64,000 nt of DNA, taken from contig MNCI01037513.1 of assembly GCA_015680685.1 (NCBI GenBank), positions 196,326-260,325 of the forward strand, in the 5' to 3' direction. Each line of letters begins with the position of its first letter. Position 1 is the first letter of the stretch. Origin of the DNA: Gnetum montanum. Taxonomy: Eukaryota > Streptophyta > Gnetopsida > Gnetales > Gnetaceae. Position numbers and translations under genes: made by a program. The notes below the pieces were generated by a model that saw only the letters and a program-made list of their open reading frames with translations, was not told where the DNA came from and made no database searches. This document shows positions 44,230 to 55,308 of this stretch, piece by piece.

Positions 44230-44664
44230 ATCACATGGTGTGCAACAATCACGATACATCTACATCAAGGACCTACACTTAGCCCATATTTATTTGTCAT
44301 TATTATAAATGAATTAACAAAGGAAATACAAAATGAAATTCCTTAGTCTATGCTATTTACAAACAATATTATGTTGATGGATGTAATTTAAGAAAATATT
44401 ACTACTAAAATGGAGAAGTGAAAGTATGCTTTAGAATCAAAAAGCTTAAAAATTAGCAGAAGTAAGACAAAATATATGGAATGCAATTTTAATAACATAA
44501 GTAGTGATGAAATGGAAGTGGCAATTCAAGGCCAAAAAATTCGTCACTATAAACAATTCCACTACCTAGGATCAATCCTCTATTCAAATGATGAAATTAA
44601 TAAATATATTAGAAATAAATTAAAATAAGTTGGTGAAAATGAAGACAAGTTGATGGTATTCTAT
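44230..44664 (+). pseudogene. RTE-type LINE reverse transcriptase fragment
   Basis: Frames near 44260-44640 read LSPYLFVIIINELTKEIQNE, SMLFTNNIMLMD, YALESKSLKISRSKTKYMEC, NFNNISSDEMEV and RHYKQFHYLGSILYSNDEIN. They match the RTE/BovB motif series 'GSALSPYLF..VMDELT', 'CMLFADDIVLID', 'SRTKTEYMEC' and 'F.YLGSII..DGEI'. The catalytic ADD has become TNN, so it is dead. It breaks off near 44664 where the LTR of element J begins. Confidence 0.75.
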
Positions 44665-45514
44665 ATATCATAGCTCTATATACGTAATCATAGATACGAT
44701 GTAGTGGGCCATGGTCATGCTTATAAATACCAATCTAGCATCATGTCAAAAAAGAAGTTTTTTCCAATACTTAATGAAATTCTTGCAATTTTTTTTTTGT
44801 AAAGTTAGAGTTAGAGTGAATGCCTACAGTGTGGTGAATTACAATTGTACAAAATTGATAAAACTAATATATATGCAAGATACGATATCATAACTCTACA
44901 TCTATCATCGTAGATGCAATGTAGTGGGCCATGGTCACACCTATAAATACCAACCCAACATCACATCGAAACAACAACTTTTGTCTAACACTTAGCGAAA
45001 TTCTTGTAGTTTATTTTCATGACTTAGAGTTAGAGTTAGAGTGAATGCCTACAATATGATGAACGATAGTTTTACAGTATCTTTATTCGAGTGAATTATT
45101 CCTAGATACAATTCACAAATAGAAACAAAGATCAAGGTTTTTTTTCATCATTACAACATCTCACTTAGCACAATTTGACTTTTCATCATGCTTACTTGTA
45201 TTAAGTTCTTTACTTTTCCAATGTCTCTTTATAAGGTGGAATAAGTACAACTACTTTCAAGCATAAAGTGTAATTGTTTGGTAACCTGGTAGTGACTTCA
45301 CTTGATTCACTCAATAGTGAAATCACTTGGTAATCCCAGTAACAGTTACATCAGCCCAAGATGTGTATGGTAAACTAGGAACAATTTTTATTACCAATGA
45401 GATAGAATAGCTTTATATTTTCATTACACTTAGAAAAAGAATTTACAATCATTTTTACTATGTTGGCACTTAGCATAGTTAAAGTCAAACAATATCAACA
45501 TATCATATACCTCA
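44665..45514 (+). repeat. 5' LTR of element J, left part with internal duplication
   Basis: F-type LTR. The U3/R segment occurs twice: GATGTAGTGGGCCATGGTCA near 44698 and GCAATGTAGTGGGCCATGG near 44918, each followed by TATAAATACCAA and GAGTGAATGCCTACA. After the second copy the LTR continues normally (TTTATTCGAGTGAATTATTC, GGTAACCTGGTAGTGAC) until element G enters at 45514. CCTCA (45510-45514) is the left target copy of G. The TG start is not preserved. Confidence 0.75.
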
Positions 45515-46386
45515 TAATGAGCAGCTAGGTACCCCTACGCCCAACCATACAAATCACGGGCGTTCACACACGACTCGATCGAAATCTGTAGACTATAAGC
45601 ACTTAACATACACCAGACTCTAACCAGTGAAACCTTGGGTTAGAATGGTTGTTGTCCTCCTGATCTTACTTGTGAGGTTCTGTTTACAATGGTTAAGTGA
45701 GACTAAGGCTAATGATTTTTATAGCTTTTTACTTATCTTTTGACAGCTAATTAAGGTATGAAAAGTAGAGGATAAACTATTATCTAATCTCTAATTATCC
45801 TAGCTTGTATTCTAACTATTCCTAGCATAAGTATCTGATCCCATCTTCCGAGCATGTTCTGAGCACCTCCTAACACTTCTGGGTTACCAGACGTTAAGCG
45901 TCATTGGTTTTACCAAGTGTTTGATTTACGTTCGAGATGGCCGTACTTATGGCCTTTATGAACTATGAATGAGTGATAGCAATTGAAATAATAATAAGAG
46001 AAACCTAAGTAATTAGTAAGTAATTAACAGAGCATAAACATATTAAACTACTGAATGCATGAAATAACTAAGTCCAAATGCTGCAAGGAATGCTTGAATA
46101 GTTTGTCTTTATTGTCGTCACACCAATGGGCTCAAATACATCAATGCTCGAATAAAGAGCTGATCACTTTTCTTAGACCTACTATGGGCACTTGGAAAAT
46201 ATTCTATCTCTTGTAGGAACAAACTGCAAGAGCTTTGCTAAAACTAACTGAAAGATACCTAAATGAGGCGGAAGGCCCTCATATTTATAGGCCAAAATAG
46301 GGTCCGCGTAAACGGGGCCACATCGACGCATGGAGGGCTATGTTGACGCAGCCGCGTCAATGCATCGACTTAATGAAACTTCATCA
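45515..46386 (-). repeat. 3' LTR of element G
   Basis: 872 bp; plus strand starts TAATGAGCAGCTAGGTACCC (the TG end changed to TA) and ends AACTTCATCA. Its U3 has no GATATC array but other palindromes: TTGACGC / GCGTCAA (46343-46360) and CGTAAACGGGGCC near 46306. TATA box CCTATAAATATGAGG in reverse near 46285. R/U5 blocks (AATAAAG, GGTTACC, GGGCACTT) follow the family plan. Confidence 0.85.
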
Positions 46387-46425
46387 TACCCCCACAACTG
46401 AGTAAAAACTCGTCCTCAAGTTACT
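46387..46425 (-). other. Polypurine tract of element G
   Basis: Minus strand AACTTGAGGACGAGTTTTTA, then CTCAGTTGTGGGGGTA against the LTR start TGATGAAG. Conserved with B, D, E, H although the genes are unrelated. Confidence 0.8.
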
Positions 46426-46513
46426 CTACAATTTGGAAGGTATGGAATTTTATTAACAACGCACATGACTTGACACACACATGACACAACATTAACTTGA
46501 CCAAGTGCTTGAG

Positions 46514-48740
46514 TTACAGAGAAGGAAACATTACAAAAATGGCAATGTTCAAAGACAAAATTGAACACCTCGCTGGTCCTGGAGCCTCTGTTGTGTAGGA
46601 TGATGCACAAAATTTTTGAAGAAGATCACATCGTCCCTGGGGGCTCCAACCTTTGGCCCATGCATTGGTGGCAGCATGAATGACAGTTGTCCCGCGACTG
46701 CTGCAACTTCTAGAGGCAGCCGAAAAGCCTCCAAGAGAGCCCCTCATTTTTTCTTCTTTGCTTTTGGGGTCGTTCACTGTCCAGGCAGCTTCTCCACTGT
46801 GTGCTGGAACTGGAACTTCCCAAGGGCATGGTAGCACTAGAAGGAGTTCTTTCAGGTTGACAAACCAGGCTACGAACTACTTGCGTTCGATGTCGAACGC
46901 TCGGATTGATGCCAGCAGTTGTTGGTAGTCATTCATTCTACAGGCTAGGTCCTCTGCGACTGTACTTTGTCCTTCAAAGCTTGTGTGAAGAACCTTGAGT
47001 TCTGCTTTTACCGTTTCCAGCTTCTGCTTTGTTGCCTTATGTGCCTGGAACTCACCTTTGTATAGGGAATATGAGGTGGCCACTTACTTTTCTAACTCTG
47101 AACGTGGTCTCCCGGCTATTAGCATAACTAGGTTTGCATATCGAAGGTTGGCAAGCTCCATACATTCTATCATCTCCTCAATCTGCAGCTCCTTAAGGCA
47201 AATTCTAGCTTGATTTTAGTCATTCAACCCATCGAAGATAGGTTTCCATGCATCGCCTCCCTCTTGGAGCTGCTGGAGCGCTTGGTTCATTTTGGCCTTT
47301 GCAACTTGAATATGCTTTTCGTTCACTTCCTTATACAATCCCACTTGGTCCTTGTAATGATTTTTGATGTTTTCAAATTTCTGGGCCTCATTCTTCCAAG
47401 TGGCAATTTCAATTGCAGACTTCTGTCGCAACACCCGAACCTCCTCCATTGACAGATTCTGGTTCTTAGAAACCAACCTTCTTACATCAACATTCACCCT
47501 GGCTAGTTCTTCCTACTGCTAGTGGATAAAATTTTTCATATATTCGTTCTCTACACCAACATTGCGCGGGCAATGAACTTCCATGGTTAGTCGCACTTTC
47601 TCCTGGCGAACCTCTGCCAAGTCCTTGTCTAATCCATAGACTTGTCGAAGATCGTCATCTCTCGCACATCCTCGACGACCTGTAGTTTAAGTTGAAGCTG
47701 TTGAAAAGCTTTATCCTTGGTGATTTCGTGGTCAAGGATGGCTGGATCAGCAAGTTGAGCTCTTAATTGGGCTACCTATATTGCCAAGTGCTGACAAGCG
47801 ACTTGAGCAGCTTCAAGTTACCCTTTCAAAACAAGGCTCTTGCCCCTTGTCGAGAGCAGCTCCGACTGGGTTGCAGTAATGTTGTCCGGAAGGTCGAAGA
47901 CATCCAAAAGCGGTTGCCCAGTTCCTACCAGTCGATCCAACAACTCCTTGTGTTGGGCTGCATGAATCTTGCTACGTGAAGTTCTGACAGACACTTGTAC
48001 ATCTTGTAGTCCATGAACGCACGAGCAGAGAAGGCTGTGATTTTATTGGGTCTTACTGTTGGGTTCAGGTGGTAAGATGTGATCTTTGAGTACACTCTCT
48101 CCATCGTGGTTAGAGATTCGAATTCCTTGCGCTCTACCCCATAGCACCGTTTGGTCCATTCCACCATTACCTCTGGATCAGCCTACTTTGGAATTTCCAC
48201 CACATCTACCCCAGTCTCGGGCAACCCTAGAGCCTGCGTTACTGCCTCCGAAGAGTAAGAGACATAAATGTCTTTGATTCTTACTCTAGACCCTGGTTGT
48301 CGATTCGTCCAGAAGAGATAAGTTTCTCCTAAGTACCATTCACCACTGGTTGTGAGGGTTGGCCACATCGGAGAGTTCTACAACTGAAGCCTCACTTCTT
48401 CTAGCACGTTCTCGAGCAATGGTCCAAAATTTAGCTCTTGGAGGACCATCTGTTGCACCTTGCGTGGTGTGATAGCATCAAGGCATGCTTGGGTCAGGGT
48501 GACCTCAAGCCTTGGTGCTATCTTAGGAGTCTCATCCCCTTGCAATTGCCCCCCGAGAATGTCCTCTTCGAGAATCTGATGGACAGATTCCATGTCAGGT
48601 CCTTCGTAGAGGGATCTAGTTGCATGAGAGCCCTCTGCATGCTCTAGCGGTTGCACTCCTCATCCCCTTCCCGTGCATGGGCGCTTGTCCCTTGGTTGTG
48701 ATGGTCCTTCGCCCCTTAGGTGCCTTAGTTTGGGTGCCAT
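46514..48740 (-). pseudogene. Coiled-coil protein of element G, unknown function
   Basis: Minus strand. ATG at 48740 (MAPKLRHLRGEG); one frame with four point stops to 47925, then other frames to 46514, so the original was about 740 residues. N-terminal domain (48656-47925): GEWYLGETYLFWTNRQPG, VSYSSEAVTQALGLPETG, YGVERKEFESL, TAFSARAFMDYKMYKCLSEL; the 'S-EAV-ALGLPE' pattern resembles the putative plant transposon protein domain (PF20167-like), which I infer. Then a long Gln/Glu/Lys-rich helical part (SMEEVRVLRQKSAIEIATW, KDQVGLYKEVNEKHIQVAK, ELANLRYANLVMLIAGRPRS, LETVKAELKVLHTSFEGQ) and a C-terminal PWEVP segment. No gag core, zinc knuckle, protease or reverse transcriptase. It is clearly homologous to 39679-41040. 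Confidence 0.7.
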
Positions 48741-49200
48741 CTGCAATCAAACATAACCGTCCATTAGACCATACATAAGTAGCTTAATATGGTCCGTATA
48801 CACCTTCTAAGTTTGACCAAGTTATGTTGTTGGCACAGGCACACCTTTAAGTCTCCCAGAGTGTTAATTTATGGGTTAGAGGTAAATTTTTTGCAATTAA
48901 CCAATTAATTAATTAATTACACATAGGCGTCACCACCCCCCATGATTGAGAGCACACCTTTGGTTGCTTAAAAGGACAAGGATTAGTTGAGGCAGACTCG
49001 CGATGGAATGTAGGTGCGTTGGGAAAGGTTAGGCAGAAAAATAGTAAAAACTCCCCTCAATTTGGAGCTCAAATGATGAAAATGTGAAGTGCAGTGGTCC
49101 TATATATATGGATTAGGTACTGCATCGACAGGGCCACGTATACGCCGTCGCGTATACATAGTGGCTGTGTATACAGGGCCCCATATGTGTAGGGGTGTTT
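48741..49200 (-). promoter_or_regulatory. Promoter-like region upstream of the coiled-coil gene
   Basis: On the minus strand, from 49200 down: palindromic modules GTATACGCGACGGCGTATAC (near 49135-49160), a CCATATATATAGG TATA box near 49105, a leader with ATGGGGGGTGGTGACGCC near 48930, and TTTGATTGCAG directly before the ATG, which looks like a 3' splice site. The order (palindromic array, TATA, leader) copies the LTR U3/R plan, but no LTR end or primer site can be placed. It may be the remains of the 5' LTR of G or a separate promoter. Confidence 0.4.
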
Positions 49201-49219
49201 ACCCATTGACCAACGTTGA

Positions 49220-49309
49220 CCAACCCGAAAAAAGCTCGAACTGATGCATTTGAAATGCCAACTTGGGACGGTTGAAGTGCGTGAGAGGCCCGGTCCTCAG
49301 CAAGACTAT
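49220..49309 (+). pseudogene. gag fragment of element I, left of H
   Basis: Plus-strand frame reading ...LGTVEVRERPGPQQD up to the ACTAT target site, continuing after H as YDLDESLLATQSML. It shows that the gag of element I spanned the H insertion site. Similarity to other gag copies is weak here; only continuity of frame supports it. Confidence 0.4.
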
Positions 49310-50118
49310 TCATGAGTGGTGAGGTACCCCTACACTCAACCATACGAATACGAGCGTAACACGCGCAATTTGGTCGAACTCCCCAAACTAAGTGCCTACA
49401 CCCCTCATGGAACACTTAAGGTTAATTATTCGTTGTCTTCCCAGACTTACTTGTATTTGTCACAATGTATGGTTAAGTAAGTCCAAGGTATATGATTTTT
49501 ATAGATTTTTTAGTTTTATCTCCTATGCTGAAAGATGAAGGGTTGAAGAGACTAATTACTAACTCTAACTAACTAAGTCTTAATTAACTTAGCATCAGCA
49601 TCCATTCCCACTTGCCATTCACACCCTGAACCAATGCAACTCTGGTTACCAAACGCTAGTCGTTGGTGGGATCACCACGCGTAACGCACGTGCTCGAAGT
49701 GGTCGTACCGAGGCACTTAACTAGGAGAGAAGGGTTGAGAAAGATTTAATTCCTAATAAAGCATGCAAATGGAAAATAGTAAATAACAATAAATAAAAGT
49801 CCTAATTAGCCTATTCCACGCACTACAAAGTTTATCCAAGAAGTTCATCTTTATTGCTATAAACAAACATGTGTTCAAGTACAATATTTGCTCAAATAAA
49901 GATCAATTCACTTTGGAGTTCCTACTACGGGCACATGGAAAATATTCTATCTTTGAAGGGATCAAACTGCCAGAGTTTCACTATGGTCTAAGCCTAGGAT
50001 GGAAAACAAGGGAGAGCCACCTCTTATTTATAGACTTTATGATGCACCACGATATCACGTATGTGATATCGCGGGGGATGACACGATATCGCGTGGGATG
50101 CAATATCGCATCCCATCA
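49310..50118 (-). repeat. 3' LTR of element H
   Basis: Plus strand starts TCATGAGTGG (one change from TGATGAG) and ends CATCCCATCA. U3 array GATATCACGTATGTGATATC at 50050-50069, TATA (CTTATTTATAG reversed) near 50024. Confidence 0.92.
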
Positions 50119-50160
50119 TACCCCCATGACTAAATAAAAACTCGTCCTCAAGTTCCTTAC
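50119..50160 (-). other. Polypurine tract of element H
   Basis: Minus strand AACTTGAGGACGAGTTTTTA, then TTTAGTCATGGGGGTA. Identical in core to D. Confidence 0.82.
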
Positions 50161-51813
50161 AAAATATTGGGATAGTATGGGATTATTGACTCAAAATCAA
50201 ACTAATGGGATGACTTGTGAACGGATCATCATTACAAAACAAGACAAAACTGGTGTTCATAACAACAAGAGTGAACACCTTATTACATTGACATCAAGCC
50301 TTAGTTAGCAGCTGAGAAAGAGAGAGAAAGAAGTGTTACTACTGCCAACACCAAGATTGTGCTTTTTGTTGTCCATTCGTAAGTGCGCCATCGATCTTGC
50401 TCCTTGCATAGCTGCTTCTAGCACTGCTCCATTCTAAGTGTTCCTTCTAGATCCAATCCGTTGTTGCATGATTTCCATCTGCACACACAACACAATTTTT
50501 TTATTAGCAAGGGTAAATGAATTTCAATGTAGTTGATACCTTGCTTCGGTGAAAGGTGCATTAGCTAGGTTGTGGTATGGCTAATACGGATCTGGAGATA
50601 TAATATTGGTGACTACCGAAGGTGTAGGGATTAGGAGAAAATCGAAAAAATTGGGCCACGTACCCCCATGACTAATCGCGAACCTCCGATAGCGTTAAAA
50701 TGGAGAAAGAAAAGGAATAAGAAAGATGAGGAAAAAGAGACAACTATAGCATTGATGAAGTGGATGTCAAGATGGAAATGAACAAAATAAAATAGATTGC
50801 AAAAATGTTAAGAGAAAGAATTTAACTGGTGCACCAAAGAGGAATGTCAGTGGGTCCTCCCCAAAGCAGGCTCATGCCCTTAATGCCNGGTGGTGTACAA
50901 CCCCTTGTGTGTTTCATGATTAATGTGACTTAGCAAATCTCATTCCAACTCCGACCTCAAACAAAGCACATCCAGTGACTTCGCATTAATGCATTCGACC
51001 AATCCATCCTCTTGAATAAGAAGAATTCCTTCACCCAAGAGTCACCACCACTCCAACAAAACAAATGAGAGAATGGGAAGCAAGAAGGCCCTTAGTTAGA
51101 GGGAATAGTTTGATTTTAGTTCCATAACCAATGCTTGTAGCCTAAGGGATTATTCCGTCTAAGGGGTGTGCTTTGAATTCTCACTTTCCTCTCTTTTTTT
51201 CTCTCTCTTTTTTTTTTATTTTTTTATTATTTTATGTGTTTATGCATGAGAACCACACCATGCAAAGACTTTGTTATTTTTATTTGCTCAACTTTCCAAT
51301 AATTGGGTAACGTCGAAATAGTAAGAAAACTCAAGAAGAAAACATCCAAGCACCCAAGAGAATGGCCAACACAAAAGCATCAAGTTCCCTTGAAGTCACA
51401 CCCTTTTCAAGCCTTGAGTCCTTCCTTAGTTTGAGAAATGCCCAGTCACTGATTCGTTAAAAGTTCTTATTAGAAAAGGGACTGTACATTTCCAAGCCTA
51501 GAGAGACCATAGAACTGGTGGATGAATGGATGAAGTGAACTCATTTCCTGCCATATCAAAAGAAACATACCTTAGTATCAACATCATAACTTAAAGGTAA
51601 AAACCAAACATTAGCAGTAAACATGAAAATAGTTCATACCATCATGAAGAACGCTTATTAGGTGACAAACTTACAAGGTGGATAACACACACACACACAC
51701 ACACAATGAAAAAGTATAATGATGTTGAAAAACAAAAACAAGAAAAGTTAAAGAAATTTGTAAAACAAAAATGTGTAAAACAAAAATTTAAAAAGAACTA
51801 AGGCCCCAAATGA
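50161..51813 (-). other. Conserved non-coding 3' domain of element H
   Basis: Aligned with D and E: purine stretch GAGAAAGAGAGAGAAAGAAG near 50315, second polypurine-like motif TACCCCCATGACTAA at 50661-50675, CTAAGGGGTGTGCTTTGAAT near 51159, a T-rich stretch (51185-51235) and an (AC)n microsatellite (51683-51705). N at 50888. Confidence 0.75.
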
Positions 51814-54800
51814 TTAGCATAGGTGGCCATCTCCCCCGTGACTGAATGGAAAGGGAGAGATCTGAAATAATGAATGCCTATTTGAATTTTTAAGAAGTGT
51901 CCAACTTCTCCTCATTGATGTTCTTAGATTAAGGGGTGGAAGTTGGCGACACTCATATTCCAATGTATCTATGCCTTTGTTGTTGCCATGGGTTGATTCC
52001 TCAATTCGTTCCATGCATGTTTGTTGGCTACTCTTCCGAATAGCTGTCAACCACGGGGTGTCTACTACTGGTTGTGTGGTTGCTACATACAGGCATCTTT
52101 GTTTCATAGTATCAAGGGCACACTTGTTGCATGGAGGAAATGTTGTGCATTCCTCCATGTCATCACCCGATGAATCACTGTATGTGATGCATGGAACTAT
52201 CTTCTTCTCGATCTTTCCGTAAATATTTACCTTAGATATCTCCAAGCAAAGATCGCGGATCCCAAGGCATGCATCTATTGTGCTTAGTCATGCCCCTCCC
52301 ATTATAATTGGGAAGTCCCCTTCGTTATTGTTAACTTCTATCACCAGGAAGTCAGCTGGGTATGACCAACCACACATAGTGGTAACAGTGTCCTCCACCA
52401 ATCCCAAGGGAATGGTGATGGACTGGTTTGCCAACTCTAATTGAATGTTGCTCTTCTTAAGTTGGGACAAGTTCCAGGCTTGATACATTTCTCATGAGAT
52501 TAAGTTAACTCCGAAACCTGAGTCAAGAAGAGCCCTATGAGGTTCGTTCCTGGCGACTTGGAGATAAATTAAGGGACTTCCAGGGTTAGCTAGTTTCCTG
52601 AGAAGATGGCCTACCTTGATCCAGTTGGTTATGGTATGTGTTAACATAACCGTATGCGTGAAGCTCTGTTGTTGGACTAAAGGGTGCCCCGAAGTCTTGT
52701 ATGTTGGAGGAGCATGCATAAACTCAACCGCTTGTTGTTGCGAGAGCTTGTCTGGGCTTTTGGTTCTGAAGAAGGATCTTCTCTTTTTACGATTTTTAGA
52801 ACCAGTAGCAGGTTGAATATTTACAGCTCTCATAGTGTTGCGTTGCTGTGGTTGAGTGGGGAGTTCCCCTTGCATTGTTGGAGTAGGAGGTGTTATGGAA
52901 ACTACCGGTGGAAGAGGTGCGGACAGATTAGGAGGATGGTATGGGTATGGAGTGTGTCCCGGAGGAGGAGTCCTTCTAAAGTACTCCCGAACTTGGTAGT
53001 GACGTTGGGGAGTTGTGTGACCCATGGAGTCACTTGGAAAAACCAGTTGCTGCACATAGTAACCATAAGGATCGGGTTGCCGGTAAGGGTATTGTTGTTT
53101 CGGCGGTGGCATCCCCCATGACTGTGGGTATTGCCACTGCTGATGTTGCCCGATGGGTTGTGGCGGAGTTCCACTTGAATAGTACGTCAACGGTTGGTGG
53201 AACTATCTTGGGTGACCTTGGGGATAAGGTAACCTTCGGGGTCTCTACCGTTTGTTGAGTCTCGGCTTTAGCGCATACACCCCATACTCTTGTAGATGTG
53301 AGATGATTGGACAACATCCTTTGAGACGGTCATATTAGCAGATCTCACATCCACCGTCATTGTTTATGTCTGAATCCACAACCTTATCAGAGATAATTAT
53401 TTTCCCCTTACCCTTGTCACATGTAGGGCCTAAATCTCTCCGCTTTTTCTTGTCCTTGTCACTACTTCATTCCTCCTTAGACTCTTCTACAATTTTCAAG
53501 ATAGTTTCAATTTTACTATATAAGGAGCTCCATACTTCATCTACCGTAGCCGATACTTCTGTTATTAGCTTTTGAATCGGCAAGGTTTTTCTATTTACCA
53601 ACTCTTTAAGTGGTGACTCATCCTCTTCATCGCAAAATCTCATTCCCTTCTTTCGAAGAGAGGGATCACAGTTGTATTCTTCCGCACTTTCCCTTTTTTG
53701 TAGCTCCCCTTCTTCTTTGGCTACTTGTTCCAACAAGCGATGAATTTCATGGGATCTAAGTTTTGATAATCTCCCTTGGGCATAAGTCCCAAGGGTTCTC
53801 CTAGTTTCATACCTTAGCCAATTTACGATGTGGTGGAGTTGATCCCACTATGTGTAATCATGGCCCGGGCAATAATGTAGCAATGCGTAATATCGGCCCA
53901 TGGCAGCATCCAAGGGTTCATGATTACCTTGCTTCCATCCTTGGATCTGCTTACGCAAGTTAGACACTCTGGAGTACGTTTGATACTTATCGTTGAAGAA
54001 TTCTAACATCGTACTCCACCTCCTGATGGTTTCCGGTTCTAAGGACCAGTACTAACTCTCTACTTCCTTAACAAGTGTCCTAGGAAACAACTTTAGTTTT
54101 TGCCACTCGTTTTCTATGTTTTGCAAGGCATAGGTATCGTGGAATGCTTGTAAATGATTTTGTGGATCTGCGTTATATCCCCCCTCAAATCGTGGGATGT
54201 TTTTCATGTCTAAGTGCTTGATCCAACTATCTTTTAAATGCCTTGTTGGTATTCTCACTTCGTCCGTTATATTTAGCATACTTCGAGTTGCAAGTAGGGG
54301 TTCATCATGATCATCTCTTTCATGATGTCTATGATGTCTACGTTGTTCCCTACTTTCCCTTCGTTCATGCCCTTGTCCTTGCTCTCAACTTTCTCATCGA
54401 GGTCTCTCATTTTGTCTACCTCTATCCTTACCGTTATGCTCTCTATGACTGCGTCCTGATGTGGAAGGAGAGGATGAGTGATGTGATGAAGGCAAAGAAG
54501 AAGGAGAACCATCGCCATGACGATGTTTCTTGCCTTCTCTTTTGTGGCTTCGGCCCTGATCGTGATGACGATCTGTGTGCCCATCCTTTTCATGTGTTGT
54601 TGTTCCCTCAGTGAACAGCTGGTGTTCATGGGGATCAGAACCAGTGTTATGTATCGTGGAGCATAGGTTCTGATACCCCACCTCCTCACTATCGTTAGGA
54701 GGGAAAACATCTTTTGATAGAGAACCTATTACAAGTGGTTCACCATCTGCAATTTTACTTAGGACTTGCAGGACCTCTTTGCCCTTCAACAGTGTATGTT

Positions 54801-55164
54801 GGCTCTCCTGCCTTGAGTCCCTCATACGTTGTGCGGATGTAAAATAGTAATCCCTTGTATCAAAATCATCTATAACGTATTCAGCATAGAGTTGAGTCAT
54901 GCCAATCTATGCCAAAGCATGGAGGAGCATGTTGGGAACTGCATCATCCAGAGGTAACACTATGTTACCTTGCAAATCTCTCCAGCGCATCTATTCATCC
55001 TGATGGAGGATAAAAGTAAAATTGGGTATGTACTCATTGGGATGAGTATATGTCACCCTATATTGTTGAGGAACTGGTGAATTTTGGTTATGTGTTTTTG
55101 ATTGCCGACTATTTCTTGTATTGTCCCTAGGTGGTGTAATGCTCTTGTTCAAAGAAGAAGACAT
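51814..55164 (-). pseudogene. gag-protease polyprotein of element H, single frame with stops
   Basis: The clearest view of the protein: one reading frame of 1,117 codons from ATG 55164 (MSSSLNKSITPPRD) to 51814 (HGGDGHLC), with about a dozen point stops. Residues 1-200: N-terminal region; about 200-300: Ser/His/Arg-rich linker; about 295-400: gag core (KNIPRFEGGY, LQAFHDTYALQNIENEW, MLEFFNDKYQTYSRV); about 400-550: helical, EELVN-like segment; about 610: zinc knuckle CEIC-YDRLKGCCP with a stop and His replaced by Arg; about 670-850: Pro/Gln/Tyr-rich; about 870-1010: protease with LLDSGFGVNLIS and PLGLVEDTVTTMCGWSYPAD; last 100: tail LEYECRQLPPLNLRTSMRRS with no known domain. Nothing with pol similarity follows in frame. 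Confidence 0.92.
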
Positions 55165-55287
55165 GTTGATTATTCGGTGTGCTACTTAACCATTATATAA
55201 TTTTTTTCGTTTAATTAACCCTAAGGTTCGTTTAAGCTCCCAACGATGTGAATGATCTCTTATGTTCTACTTAGCGCACAAACACTT

Positions 55288-55308
55288 AGTCCCTGGCAAC
55301 GGTGCCAA
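55288..55308 (-). other. Primer-binding site of element H
   Basis: Minus strand TTGGCACCGTTGCCAGGGAC, one base different from B; tRNA-Asp type. Confidence 0.85.
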
